Source: Endothia cerciana (lineage: Eukaryota > Ascomycota > Sordariomycetes > Diaporthales > Cryphonectriaceae). Taken from it: 64,000 nt of DNA. Location of the stretch: positions 1-64,000 of the forward strand of contig JALRMH010000052.1 of NCBI GenBank assembly GCA_026119935.1. The letters run 5' to 3'. How positions within the stretch are numbered: the first letter of the stretch is position 1; each line of letters starts with the position of its first letter. Below the pieces are notes generated by a model. That model saw only the letters and a program-made list of their open reading frames with translations, did no database searches and was not told where the DNA came from. Positions 20,425 to 30,440 of the stretch are shown here, in pieces. The position numbers were made by a program, and so were the translations under genes.

Positions 20425-22464
20425 CTACTTCTCTGAAGACTGCGTTCCGGGAGTAAGCACCCCGTTGCCCGAAAGCGCAATGGTCCGGTTCCCCAACCAT
20501 CCATTGAGCAGCGCGCTCGAATTATAGTACAGAGTGTACCCGTTGCTGACAACGTTTGCCAGGGACTCATCCGCGTCCGTGAGGTTTTGGACGTACGACG
20601 TGGCTGTCAACGTCCAATTGCTCGACGAGTCCAGCGCGACATCCACGTATGATGTCCCATACCCGGAGTATGCGGCCCCGGACCAGGTGCTATACTCGGT
20701 CATGTTCCACGAGATGTACGACTCGTTGTACGGAACCAGGTCGCCGACGAGCGAAGACTCGGACACGGTGACATATACCTCGGCGGGCGATAATTCCGGG
20801 TTGTCGGCGTACGAAGCGTAGAAATCAAAGTCCTGCGTAACCTGTGAGTAGTTGGCGACTACCAGGACGCCGCTCCTGGTGTCGAGCTGCGTGTTGTGCA
20901 GATCGACGTCGGCGATCACGTTGCCAAACCAGAGTCCCGGCATGTCGGACCCGTTGGCCGCGATGCGGCTGTCCGCGACGCTGATGCTCGACCCGGCCTG
21001 TCGGATCGAGCTACTGAAGATGACGATACCGCCGAGCAGCCCCGCGGTGCCGTCGCAGTTCACCAGGGAGACGTTCTGCGCGCCGTCCATGAAGATGACC
21101 GGACCCTGCTCGCTAACCGACACCACGCTGTCGGCGAAGATCTCGCCCAGTGCGTAGTAGGTGGCGGAGCCGATGCCCTGGGTGTGCGCGACGCTGTCGC
21201 GGATGTAGATGACGCCCTTGGGCGAGTCACCCGAGAAGGAGGAGCTGCGGTGCCCGCCCGAGAAGTGAACCACGTTGGCGCCGTAGATGGTCCCGTTGCC
21301 GCTAGCATAAAGGCCGTGGGAGACGGGACCGGACGAGTATAGCCATGCGTCGGTCACGTTGACGATCGTGTCCGCGCCATAGCTATAGATGTTGGCCGCG
21401 CCGTTGTGCACCGTTATGTTGACGTGGTCGAAACCCGTGGTCGAGGCGTTGGCCTTGGTACCGGGTACAATGCCATATCAGTATAGAAAAAGTAGAGACG
21501 GGCTGGGGTTTTAGAGGAGAATCTCGGGCAAGCAGCCGTGAAGGAAAGGGACCTTACTACGTTGATCGCGGCGTTGAAGCCCCAGAAACTTGCATCGTCC
21601 AAGTTCGAAGAATAGCCAAACTTGATGACATCGACATAAGACAGCTTGAGATCAGCTCCCTCAGTCACGAGGATGACGCTTGTGTCGTTTGCATCTACGG
21701 TGAAGGTCTCGTGGGAGATTGAAGTGCTATTCTCGTCGAAAAAATATTTGGAGACGACTATCCGGCATTAGTTTGTGAGAAAAAGACACGATGCTAGGGA
21801 GGGAAGTTGCAGAGTATTGAAAATGGGCGCCGTGAAGCCCCAACCCCCCCCCCCCCCACCGAACAACAAAGAGTGTGTGGTCTGGCGTGGCAAGGGGTAT
21901 GGTGTCTCCAAAAGAGAAGGGCGCTCGCTCTCTTGGCCTGCAAGCGCTGACCACAGCAGCCAGCTGCAGCTCCAAGGCGTAGAGGGAGAGAAGAATATAG
22001 CCAGAAAGATTGCGATGTGATCAGGTTCTCGGTCGACGGAATGCCTGTCTGGATCTTGAGAAAGGACAATGAAGCCTATACAAGAGGGGCCAATAGGTGT
22101 CCGCATAAGAGAGAAGAACACATATTTTTTTCCAAACCAGAGTAGAGAAACGAGGGTGGGTGGCTACGGCTTTATTGGTCTCTGGCCAGAGCCCGGCAGA
22201 TGTCATGGAGCCCTGACAAATTCTCTAACCCCCGGAACAATATAAGAACCACAGAGAGAGGGGGGAGGGGGCTTGAGATGTATGCTTACTGTCACTCGGC
22301 TGAACACTGGGGAAAGCAATGTTGTAGTCAGGGATAATGGCGTTGTCTGCAGCCCAGTGGCTTGGGGGGATCACGTCGGAGGGGTCGCCGACGAAGACTG
22401 AGGCGAGAGCTCCTCTGGCGGTAAGCAGTCCTACCAGTGCCTGGAGAGTCCTTGTGTGTATCAT
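20425..22464 (-). CDS. Secreted beta-helix-type protein, 467 aa, three exons
   Basis: This is predicted to be an extracellular protein. Exons on the minus strand are 22464-22290, 21757-21558 and 21453-20425 (1,404 nt in frame). The start at 22464 gives a signal peptide (MIHTRTLQALVGLLTARGAL). The rest is rich in G, S, N, T and V with many short strands and turns, such as GLYASGNGTIYG and the series of NVSL/DSRI-like steps. This suggests a right-handed parallel beta-helix like the fungal pectate-lyase-fold or adhesin-like family. There are numerous N-glycosylation sequons. I see no catalytic motif, so no activity is proposed. Intron 2 is 104 bp. Intron 1 (21758-22289) is 532 bp, far longer than any other here, yet its ends are canonical (GTAAGC...GGATAG) and the join is in frame. 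The AUG choice rests on the signal peptide. Confidence 0.85.
21758..22289 (-). other. Unusually long intron (532 bp)
   Basis: This is the first intron of the beta-helix gene. It contains a C-tract near 21846-21857 (plus strand) and several short open frames with no recognised domain. It may hold an insertion or an unrecognised exon. Confidence 0.6.
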
Positions 22465-23320
22465 CCTATTGTCTGTAACTAGTGTAAGCACGGGGGAAAG
22501 GTGAAGGTGAAGAACTAGAACGGCCTTGCTCCTTTTCAGAAGGGTAGTAGGCATACAACAACATTTGAAAACCTTGGCACTTGCGGATTTAGACATTTTA
22601 CACCCAGCGAAGGTGAAGGTTCAGATGTATTTATATGTGGATCACCATTGCCCTTGTAACCTAACCCCGGACGAAGAGATGCTTATAGCGATCGTTTATT
22701 GCAGATATGGCGTGGGCGCGCATAGAGTCTCCCTTGCATCCGCAATATTTGCCGACGGCGAGATCGACATGATTTAGCATTTGGTTCGTCAACATCCTAG
22801 TAGCTTCCTAGTAGAGCTGCGTCGTCCCGCTATGCTGCTATTGAATATCTGCGCAACACCTGCTATAGCTTATTGGAACGAAGCGAAATATGCTGCAGAT
22901 TTACTTCAAAACCATTATATCTTTTGCCAGAGCTTTTGCTATACTAAGCTTGAGTAGAGAAATGTTTGTCAATCTCTATTCTACCAGAAAACATCGACCA
23001 TTTTTGCTTTTTAAACCGCTCGCTGTCAGTAAGTGCTTTATATAGTATTTAAGGGACATTATATAAATTAAATAACTGTTCTAACTATGGTAGATGATTA
23101 ACAGAAACAGTGCTGGAAAGAGTTGATTCAATTAAACTCTCCCCAGGTATAGCTAATTACCCCGCCCCCACATGCCGAAATTTAAACTGTAAATAGTTGT
23201 TTAGCCGACCAGCGTTCTACTAGCGAGCGCTAGCGGAGCATGAGCCTTTTTGCTACTTGCTGTGTCACTATTTCGGTTAAAGGTTGGTTTACATCGAGAT
23301 GAGACGGCCCAGGGAGTCCT
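22465..23320. other. Intergenic, partly AT-rich
   Basis: This is the upstream region of the beta-helix gene. AT-rich pieces (about 22800-23150) have no coding signal. A short near-palindrome of the CTAGCGAGCGCTAG type lies near 23220-23235. No gene is supported. Confidence 0.45.
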
Positions 23321-23329
23321 CCGAGCGAT

Positions 23330-23600
23330 GGTATGCATACGACACCGACCAGAATCGCACTAGAAATCTGTCAGGTGCGTCTACATTGTGATGAGGAAGC
23401 TAAAGATGTGACTCACAATATTTCCATCAAAGAGATACCGCTTAGAAGCATTCTCGTGCGCAGAGATTGGTGTAGTGTCCAAATCATAGGCTGCGGGAGT
23501 ATCAAGACGGCGAGATCCCCAAGGCTGTTAGTGACACTAACTGCGATAGACATCACCCATGGACTTGTAAAAGAAGTGTGAGGTGGGGTCCTGGACCTCA
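23330..23600 (-). pseudogene. Possible SAT4/rhodopsin-like membrane protein fragment
   Basis: On the minus strand a short frame contains a membrane-spanning stretch with the pattern D-L-A-V-L-I-L-P-Q-P-M-I-W followed by a basic connector and a second hydrophobic segment. This resembles the SAT4 (fungal rhodopsin-domain) integral membrane family. A GTGAGT donor follows at about 23413. Only about 90 residues are recognisable and no start is seen. I rate it as a fragment; the family call is tentative. Confidence 0.4.
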
Positions 23601-25244
23601 GTAAGTCTTGCCTTGCTCGGACGTGGTTGTTACCCTTGTGACCACCATCCCACCCCCTTGCAAGCCCTTTCTGGATCCTCATGCTCTACTTGGCTTGTAC
23701 CTCTGCTGAGAGCCTCATCACCCTGCATTACATGTCAAAGTCGCATTGATCCCGGCACAGGATAAGCCGTGATCAGACTCACCCAGACAAGACTTGCACA
23801 ATAGGCCCCAGGGCCTTTTAACCAGACGCCTGCAAGATCATCGGGATGTGGGAGTAAACGTTAGAACCTCCGTGCCAATCAGCATAACGCAAGACTCTCG
23901 GGATTTTCTTGGTGAGCATCTAATTTCGGCAGAGGCCTAGGATGGCACAGTTGCATTGCCTACGCTGCTGATGGTTTGGTAACTTCCTGTTTTGCAACCG
24001 TGGTCAGCGCGGCTGCACATATTATAGCACATTTATGAGGAGATTCTTGGTGGCCAAGCGAGGATGAAATAACACCTAAGCGCTGTCGGTGTTTTGAAGA
24101 CGCTATGGGCAGGCTGTTCCTCACTCATTTGTGTGCAATTCTAACACTTCCACGCGAAGACCCCCTTCTGTACTCGAAAACCTATTTCCTGCTCCGGGTC
24201 TGGAAAGACTCACTCGTCAATAAAGGCGCTGTCACGCCCCTGGCTTTGGCCCTGGAGAAAGCAAAGATCAAAATGCCACAGAATCTAAGCAACGAGAAGC
24301 TATTATTCAGCCGCGGTTATGAAACACCCAGGACACGCATTCCTGCCGTAGCCCCAAGAGGTTATCTAGGCTAGTGCTACTGGCAAGATACTGGGTGGTG
24401 GACGCTTCTTGTCGCTCCGTTTCCTCCCACAGTTCAAACCACTGCTAAGGTATGAAGTCGTCCCTGTCAGGAAACGTCTTGGGTCTCCGGCTGCTCAGAA
24501 GCCTGGCGTAGAGAGAAAGGTCCTTGAATGAATGGTCGCATTATCCGAAAGAGTGATGGGTTGATATAACATTCGATTGAAATTAACTGCTGCAGTACAC
24601 AGTCAAGTTCACCCTCTTCAGAGACATCCATGAGACATTGCAAGATATTAATGTTCTCTTCGTGGCGCTGGCGGCTCCGGATGGTTGGTGTGAGCAGCCT
24701 TGTGCAACATTCAAGTTGTGTTTTAGCTCTCGGCGGGACGCCGTGAAAATGTACACCAAGGGGCTGGACAAGCACCGCATATGGCTGCAATTGTCAGCAC
24801 AGCATGCCCGTATTTACCGTCGACTTCAGGCTAACAAAAGCCTTACGTGGCCTTGCAAGGGCCTTGTAGGGGGCTATAAAGCAGCGTTCTGAAGCTGGCG
24901 TAGGCCCATAGGGGGCTTAGACCTGTGGGGTTGTAATGTACCCATCGCACTTAGAAGGAATCCAACCCCACGGGGCCCCATGGGGCCCACGGACCCCCAC
25001 GAAAGAAAACCCACAGACAGCCCCGTTCGGCCACTGCGGACCACATGCCGGCATCCCCACCCCCAGACTGAGGTCCTCCACAGCCCCTCCCCAAGCCCAA
25101 CCCAGCCCTACATCGTGCGTTACCTCGCAGAAGAGGGAGACAGAGAAGGATGCTAACTTACCTCGGACCTTTGAAGTTGTACTCATACGACAGCCTATTG
25201 GCGATCATCAAGTCCTTGCTGAAGTTATAGCCTCCGACTCTAAC
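23601..25244. other. No supported gene
   Basis: Several short open frames occur on both strands (for example 24105-24374 +), but none shows a domain, signal peptide or intron pattern. A GC-rich CCCCACGGGGCCCC-type patch lies at about 24960-25060. Confidence 0.45.
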
Positions 25245-25442
25245 CCCACATTCAACCCCCTGATTGCAAAGCCTGTGGTAAATGAGGATCCATATAGATC
25301 AGAAAATCTGCGCAAGCTTGTGCATGCAACATCTCTAAGGAGGACCAAAGACTCAATCCAAGACGAACTTTGCCTCCTAAATTGGCAAGTTTTGGTCTAA
25401 GAAGTTAAGCTTACCATAGAAGGACGGAAGAAGTACAACATA

Positions 25443-25499
25443 AGTCGAAGGACCCACTTCCGGCGCACTCCCGATCCGGCGCACCGTGGCCAGCCACAC
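25443..25499 (+). repeat. Left terminal inverted repeat (57 bp)
   Basis: It starts AGTCGAAGGACCCACTTCCG just inside a TA. It is complementary to 27240-27296 with one mismatch (GTGGCCAG here, GGGTGC context opposite). Confidence 0.93.
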
Positions 25500-25530
25500 G
25501 AAAAATCTATACATATATTGAATTTCTTTA

Positions 25531-27146
25531 TTATTCACCCCCATCTGCAACTATAATACAGTCCTCTTCAGCCCTAGGCAATTCGACATCGCTCTCTTCA
25601 CTCGAACTATCAGCATCCTTATTAGCCTTTTCCTGAGTCCTCTGTACAGCCTTGATATCAGCAAACTTAGAATTTAGGCTTAACTCGACCTTTTTCTTCT
25701 TTTTTAGCTTAGTAGCCTCCACCTGTCTTTCAAGAGCTTTAACCTTTTAAGGGCATTAGCTAACTACAGGTCTTTCTTATCGAAGCCCTTAGTAATCTTT
25801 CTAAAAAGAATACGTTGCCCTAGCGACGGATAAAGTAGGTCCTTATATCGGCGTAGCTAGTCCTGTAGGTCCTTGGCCTTCCTAGGCGTTGAAAAGATAT
25901 TCGATTAGTCTAAAGAGTGTTTAGATGTAAATTTTAGTGCTGTCGATAGCTCTAAGCTAGTATCTGACTCATCCTAGGTATGTTATTGAACGCTCTTATG
26001 GAGAAGAGGGCTGAGGAGTGGCTTGATAAGGGAGACTAGCTAAAGACCTGAAGCTTTCTACCTAGATAGAATATTCTGGCGAGAAAGTCTGTCGAGACGA
26101 GCTAGATGATAGTTCTTAAGGAAAATTTGTTTATTCGAAACTATTAAGTCGCTATATTAGTTTAGAAGACTAACGCTTTTCTAACAGGCCTGTTTTAATA
26201 ATAAGAAGACACTTAAGTTAAGAGATTAAAGTATATATAATATATATAGAGGTAAATAAAGTAATAGAATATTATTCTAGAAGTATTCCTATATAAATTC
26301 AGTTATTATATAGCTTCTATAGCTGTCGAGGATTAATAAGCAGATATTATTAAGGTTATTAGATTAGCTTGCTAGGATAAATATCTTTCTTAAATATTCA
26401 AGTCTTATATCGTTGTTTATCTATTTATTTATTATTATAGTGAATTACTAGTTGTTGAAAGACTCTAGATCTATCGGAAACTATTACTGTTATATAGATT
26501 TTCCTTTAAAAATCACTAGAAGAGGGAGGTAGGCGCTAGAAGCTAATATATACTTAATAAATAACATCTAAGTCTATATACTAGAGTCTTTTCGATAGAT
26601 TATATATAAATTCCGCTATCTTAGGACTAAGCTATTCTCGCCTTAGCCTTTAATTATTCTAGCTTTATTTATATTTTATCAATTAGCTAGTTTAATAGCC
26701 TTAATCTTAGATATAGCTAGCAGACAGAACCAAGGTCGAATTACCTCTATTGTTGCTCTATTAATACGTTTAGAATCTATCCGACGAGTGCGTAAGGTTG
26801 CAATATATACGTGATGATATAAAAAAGCTTGAACCTATTTCTTTCCTAGGGGCTAGGGGTCTCCTTTTACAACAAGGATCCTCGACGCAAAGATCCTCAG
26901 CTCTGCGTGCGTTAGTGGAAGCCCTAGGTCGGCTTGAGTAAGGACCTATTAGGCTAGTTTAGCTTCTTAGCTAGGCAAGAGTCTTTGCTAAGGTTGAGCA
27001 GATATAGAATATGTTGATGCGCCGGCAATACGTCTTCGAAGTGTAGTAGCTAAGACCCCCTATTCAGCCGAGGTCTTTCGAATAGACATGCTAAAACGAA
27101 TAGCTCTGAGTGTCTTAGAGACGTCTTCTTCTGTATAGGGCTTCAT
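25531..27146 (-). pseudogene. Pogo-family transposase pseudogene
   Basis: The minus-strand frame starts at 27146 (MKPYTEEDVSK...). It begins with a psq/CENP-B-type helix-turn-helix: the IRxxMSIRKTSAE helix region, then TTLRRRIAG, then the second HTH with LTHAELRIFASRIL. The catalytic middle is unreadable because of TAG/TAA codons and AT-shift. The last 63 codons (25722-25531) are open and encode a Lys-rich then Asp/Ser/Glu-rich tail typical of these transposases. The stops replace Gln, Trp and Arg codons, consistent with RIP. It cannot encode an active transposase. Confidence 0.82.
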
Positions 27147-27239
27147 CGTGTGCTTGTTGATATTCTGTGAAAAAATAAAGTTGTTTGGATAAAAGCTGAA
27201 GGAGAAAAGATAAAGCAAAGAGGGGTGGTGTAAAAAGCG

Positions 27240-27296
27240 GTGTGGCTGGCCAGGGTGCGCCGGATCGGGAGTGCGCCGGAAGTGGGTCCTTCGACT
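27240..27296 (-). repeat. Right terminal inverted repeat (57 bp)
   Basis: This is the reverse complement of the left repeat at 56 of 57 positions, followed directly by the second TA of the target duplication. Confidence 0.93.
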
Positions 27297-28052
27297 TATT
27301 GAAGTCCAGCTATGCCTCCATCCTTCACGAAGATGATAGCATTAACACCTCGCTCAGTTCCAGCGCTTCCATCATGCAGACGATAGAGCATCTCAGGCAG
27401 TTTTGCGATCATGGGTTAGATCTCTTGCCAGAGAAGGTCCTTCACCTCTTTGATGACTTCGCGAGCACAGAGGTCTCTTCACAGAACCTTTTGGTTGTTG
27501 ATAACAACTGCGCTTCTTGCCTGAAGTCATTTGAAGACGAGGACAAAGTCCATACGCCCTTGACTGTGGACACCTTTTGTGTTCACGATGCCAACAGTGA
27601 ATTGCAGGAAAAGAATCATTGACGGACATTATATACAAGCTCTACGTTCAGGACTACTCAAAGTCCGGTTCCAATAGCCCCTGTGCCAGCTAGCATTTCC
27701 TTGCGGTCGCAAGTGAGTATGCGCCATCATCGAAGGTCCAAGTATTGCCTGTGAATTTGGTGGCTGAGCAGCAAGTGGCATCCGATCATCCTATCAAGAG
27801 GTGAGTGTACTAAGGTCAATCCCGTCTGTTTACCTGCCCAATAGGTCACTAACGACCTTCACAGCGTAGTACTCTCTTATTAGACCAGGATACAAAATAT
27901 GATACAGAAGAGCCTTGGTTGTTCACGGAATACACTTCATACGAATCGACGGTAGCAAGACCGAGAAAGACTGCAGAGAGGCCATCTCGAAATTCAGGGT
28001 TGATGATACGTGTGACATCTTGCTAGCTACCATTGCCAGGCAGCTGTATTAA

Positions 28053-28770
28053 GAGCTATACTTGACGGCGCGCCAGGGTTACGCTATATACCATAAAACC
28101 TCATCTAGCAGTTCTTGTCAATAGAACCATTCTCAACAATAAAGCTCATGTTATCCCCGACCCTTACATCGGAAGAATGTCCTGTGGATACCTGTGAAGA
28201 TCCATCCGTATCTACTATACATCGGCCTTGCCAAGGCTCATCGTGAGGATTCTGCAGATATGAGAAGAGGTTTGATCTGGTATATTGGATTGACCCATAC
28301 TGTCTTGCATCCTTGTATACAAATCCAGGGACCCCTTGTGAAAGGAGAAGGAGTTGAGTTGCTCTGTTCTTCGTATTTGGAAGGGTTGTCCTGGAGAGAA
28401 GTGTTATTTGAAGTGGGCACGATGTTCTGAGTAGTCACTGGAGCTCAGCAGCTCATATATGTATAATTGCTATATTCCAACAAAGTATAGTTTGAGAAAA
28501 ATTATAATTGTCTTGTGTGCTGCATTTAGGCATCACCGAACAAGAATCTTACTTAAGTGCCCCTAAGTTTCCATCTAATATGTGCGCCACACTTGTTGCC
28601 CTCTCGCCCCCCGAAGAAGGTCGGTTTTCGGATTGGCCGGCTTGTGACTCGACTGAGTCCTTCGCTCACATATTCAATAAGATTTCTAGCCCTCATGCCA
28701 ACACGTTACGTGCAGAGATTTAGACAGCTGCGAGAAGGCGTTGTGGTGACTGCGGCCCAAAGGTGAGACC
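28053..28770. other. No supported gene
   Basis: This may include further debris of the helicase gene on the left. No frame shows a recognisable domain. Confidence 0.4.
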
Positions 28771-28911
28771 ATGTTCATTGGAGGACCGATTTTCTCATGC
28801 TACTCATAGAACTACTACTCTATCTTGAATTTCATCAGATTGTGTTGATTGGAGGGCCAGTTTTCTCTCCCTGTTGATAGAATTGCCGTGACACCTTGAA
28901 TTGCATGAGGC
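28771..28911. repeat. Diverged tandem duplication (about 70-bp unit)
   Basis: The stretch from the first ATTGGAGGACCGATTTTCTC to its near-copy ATTGGAGGGCCAGTTTTCTC is repeated. Each copy ends in CTTGAATTTCATCAG or CTTGAATTGCATGAG. The copies differ at roughly a quarter of positions. Confidence 0.7.
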
Positions 28912-29691
28912 TTCTGGAAAATCCACATAACAATAAATCGCCCAATCATAGAAGTGACCCCTGAGGAGGGTGAGATTGGCCATCTGCATTTTAGCATCAG
29001 CCCTCTCATCCTGTTACGCTTGTGTTGTCCGGACGAATAACAAATGAGGCCCTTTGGAGGTTGGCAGTGCTGGAGGCTGCAGTAAATAGCACAGACGCCA
29101 TGGCTCAAAGGTCGTTTATGTAAGCAACCCTAGCACTCTGAACAGAATAGCCTCTGAAAGCGAATATAAGAGAATCTGTTGCCATCCCCAAGACGCGGAG
29201 CTTACCTTCTCACCGTCTTCAGAAACCAGTGGCAGGGTCCCGCCGCTCACCACACCGCAGCAACAATCCCGTTGATTCGGCCTCCCTAGTTCGGGCATGT
29301 CGCTTGCTGAATGATTTCTTTTGGGCAGCTCAGTGATATTGATTGTAAGACCTTGACTAACTCGTATTTCACAGGAGGTCGACTAGACGAGCCTTGGAGT
29401 CTGTTACGTCCTTGACCGGCTACTGCTAGAGAATCAATTTCTCCCTCCAGAACACTATCGATAGTCTAGCGCTAAGGACTTTCTTTTACCCTAACTATGC
29501 CCGCATAGAACAAGACCAGTCCTGTTTCCAGGAAGAGTGGGAATAGCACTGCCAGGCCGAACAATACTGCAGCCAGTTCTGGAGGTCAACAGGATGGGAT
29601 ATTCTCAGTGTGCTCTGCTTTGTGCGAAGGAACATGCATCTCTTAATTTCATTTTCAAAGGCCAGGCAGAGCCGAGAGTGATTTCGGTCCT
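28912..29691. other. No supported gene
   Basis: Only short, domain-free frames occur. I see nothing that explains this stretch. Confidence 0.4.
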
Positions 29692-30440
29692 TTGTCTTCT
29701 CGATTTGGTTTGAACTCACCTCGATATCCACTAAGCGATAGTGCTGATGCGTCATCTTCATTTGACGTTTCCCAATATATCAATTTCTTCCCTCCCACCC
29801 CACCCCGACCGTCCGTCGTCCAATCCACAAGTCCTCAGCCTTCAGCGCGGCCACCCCCAAGCCTTCAACCGCCAGCAGACTTGTGGTCCTTAAACAACGT
29901 GGCCTCATTATCGCCCCGAGCGGACTCGTCTCCACTTCACTGCGGCGCATGTGACGTCCCTATTTACAGCGTCGAAGCGGTCTTGTATGTATAACTCATG
30001 TGCGAAGCTTCTTTATTCAAGCGTACTCTAACCGTTGATCGCACATTAGGAAACGTGTCGTAGATCACCACAGACATGCCCCTGGTTCGCGGTGGCCTTG
30101 TGTTGAGCCCAGATGCAACAAGGACTTCGGTCTGTGGAAGGATCTGGCACGACACTTGGACGACATACACTTGGGCATCAAGTATACGTGCTGCTGCGGG
30201 GATCGCGACCGTCTTGATAAACACATACGCCATCTTCTCAAACAATAATGCAGAAATGGGGGCTTATACACATGTCGATGCGGGAATATCACAGACAGTC
30301 ACAGTCCGCCGGTCTCGATCAACGACTTCACGTTAAAAAATGTGCACATGGACGATATCGAGGCCCAGACGGGGCAACTTCCTAAAAGAGGAAGACCACA
30401 AAAGAAGACCGGCAAAATCAGCACACCAAGGGACGGATGA
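29692..30440 (+). pseudogene. C2H2 zinc-finger/AT-hook protein gene with one nonsense codon
   Basis: Exon 1 (29692-29984) encodes a Ser/Pro-rich N-terminal region. A 65-bp GT-AG intron (29985-30049, GTATGT donor, CTAAC branch site) follows. Exon 2 from 30050 encodes a classical finger of C-x4-C-x12-H-x4-H spacing (CVEPRCNKDF ... HLDDIH) and a second, atypical Cys-rich finger (YTCCCGD...HIRH). A TAA at 30246-30248 ends the frame. The same frame then stays open for about 63 codons and encodes YTCRCG and a basic PKRGRPQKK segment that matches an AT-hook core. That TAA is one C-to-T change from CAA. The protein would be a small DNA-binding factor. Whether it is a true pseudogene or a shorter protein cannot be settled here. 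Confidence 0.65.

Larger units (their letters stand above)
25443..27296 (-). mobile_element. Fot1/pogo-like DNA transposon, complete but RIP-degraded inside
   Basis: This 1,854-bp element is bounded by 57-bp terminal inverted repeats (25443-25499 and 27240-27296) that differ at a single base. It is flanked by TA dinucleotides (25441-25442 and 27297-27298), the target-site duplication of Tc1/mariner/pogo transposons. The GC-rich ends are almost unmutated, while the interior is AT-rich and full of TAG/TAA codons. The transposase relic runs on the minus strand. Size and TA target match the Fot1/pogo group of filamentous fungi. Confidence 0.92.
25245..28052 (+). pseudogene. SNF2/Rad5-like helicase pseudogene split by a transposon
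   Basis: The left piece (25245-25442) carries the end of the first ATPase lobe with the SLRRTKDS motif characteristic of Rad5/HLTF-type SNF2 proteins. The right piece (27299 onward) continues with the following helical region (RQFCDHGLDLLPEK) and, after frame breaks, the helicase C-terminal lobe (IDGSKTEKD, then FRVDDTCDILLAT near 27990), ending at 28050-28052. The two pieces join in frame once the 1,854-bp element and one TA duplicate are ignored: AAC-ATA-TTG-AAG. A TAA at 25398-25400, one C-to-T from CAA, lies just before the insertion. At least one frameshift lies after 27600. The N-terminal half (ATP-binding site, RING) and the end are missing. It is not functional. Confidence 0.8.

Noticed and set aside
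24936..25244. Left part of a long + open frame before the helicase piece
   Set aside because: Only the sequence from about 25245 matches SNF2. The Pro-rich left part comes from a GC-rich patch and has no family resemblance.
27242..27298. Start of a + frame at the right transposon end
   Set aside because: The first residues are the transposon's terminal repeat. The true coding part belongs to the split helicase and starts after the TA.
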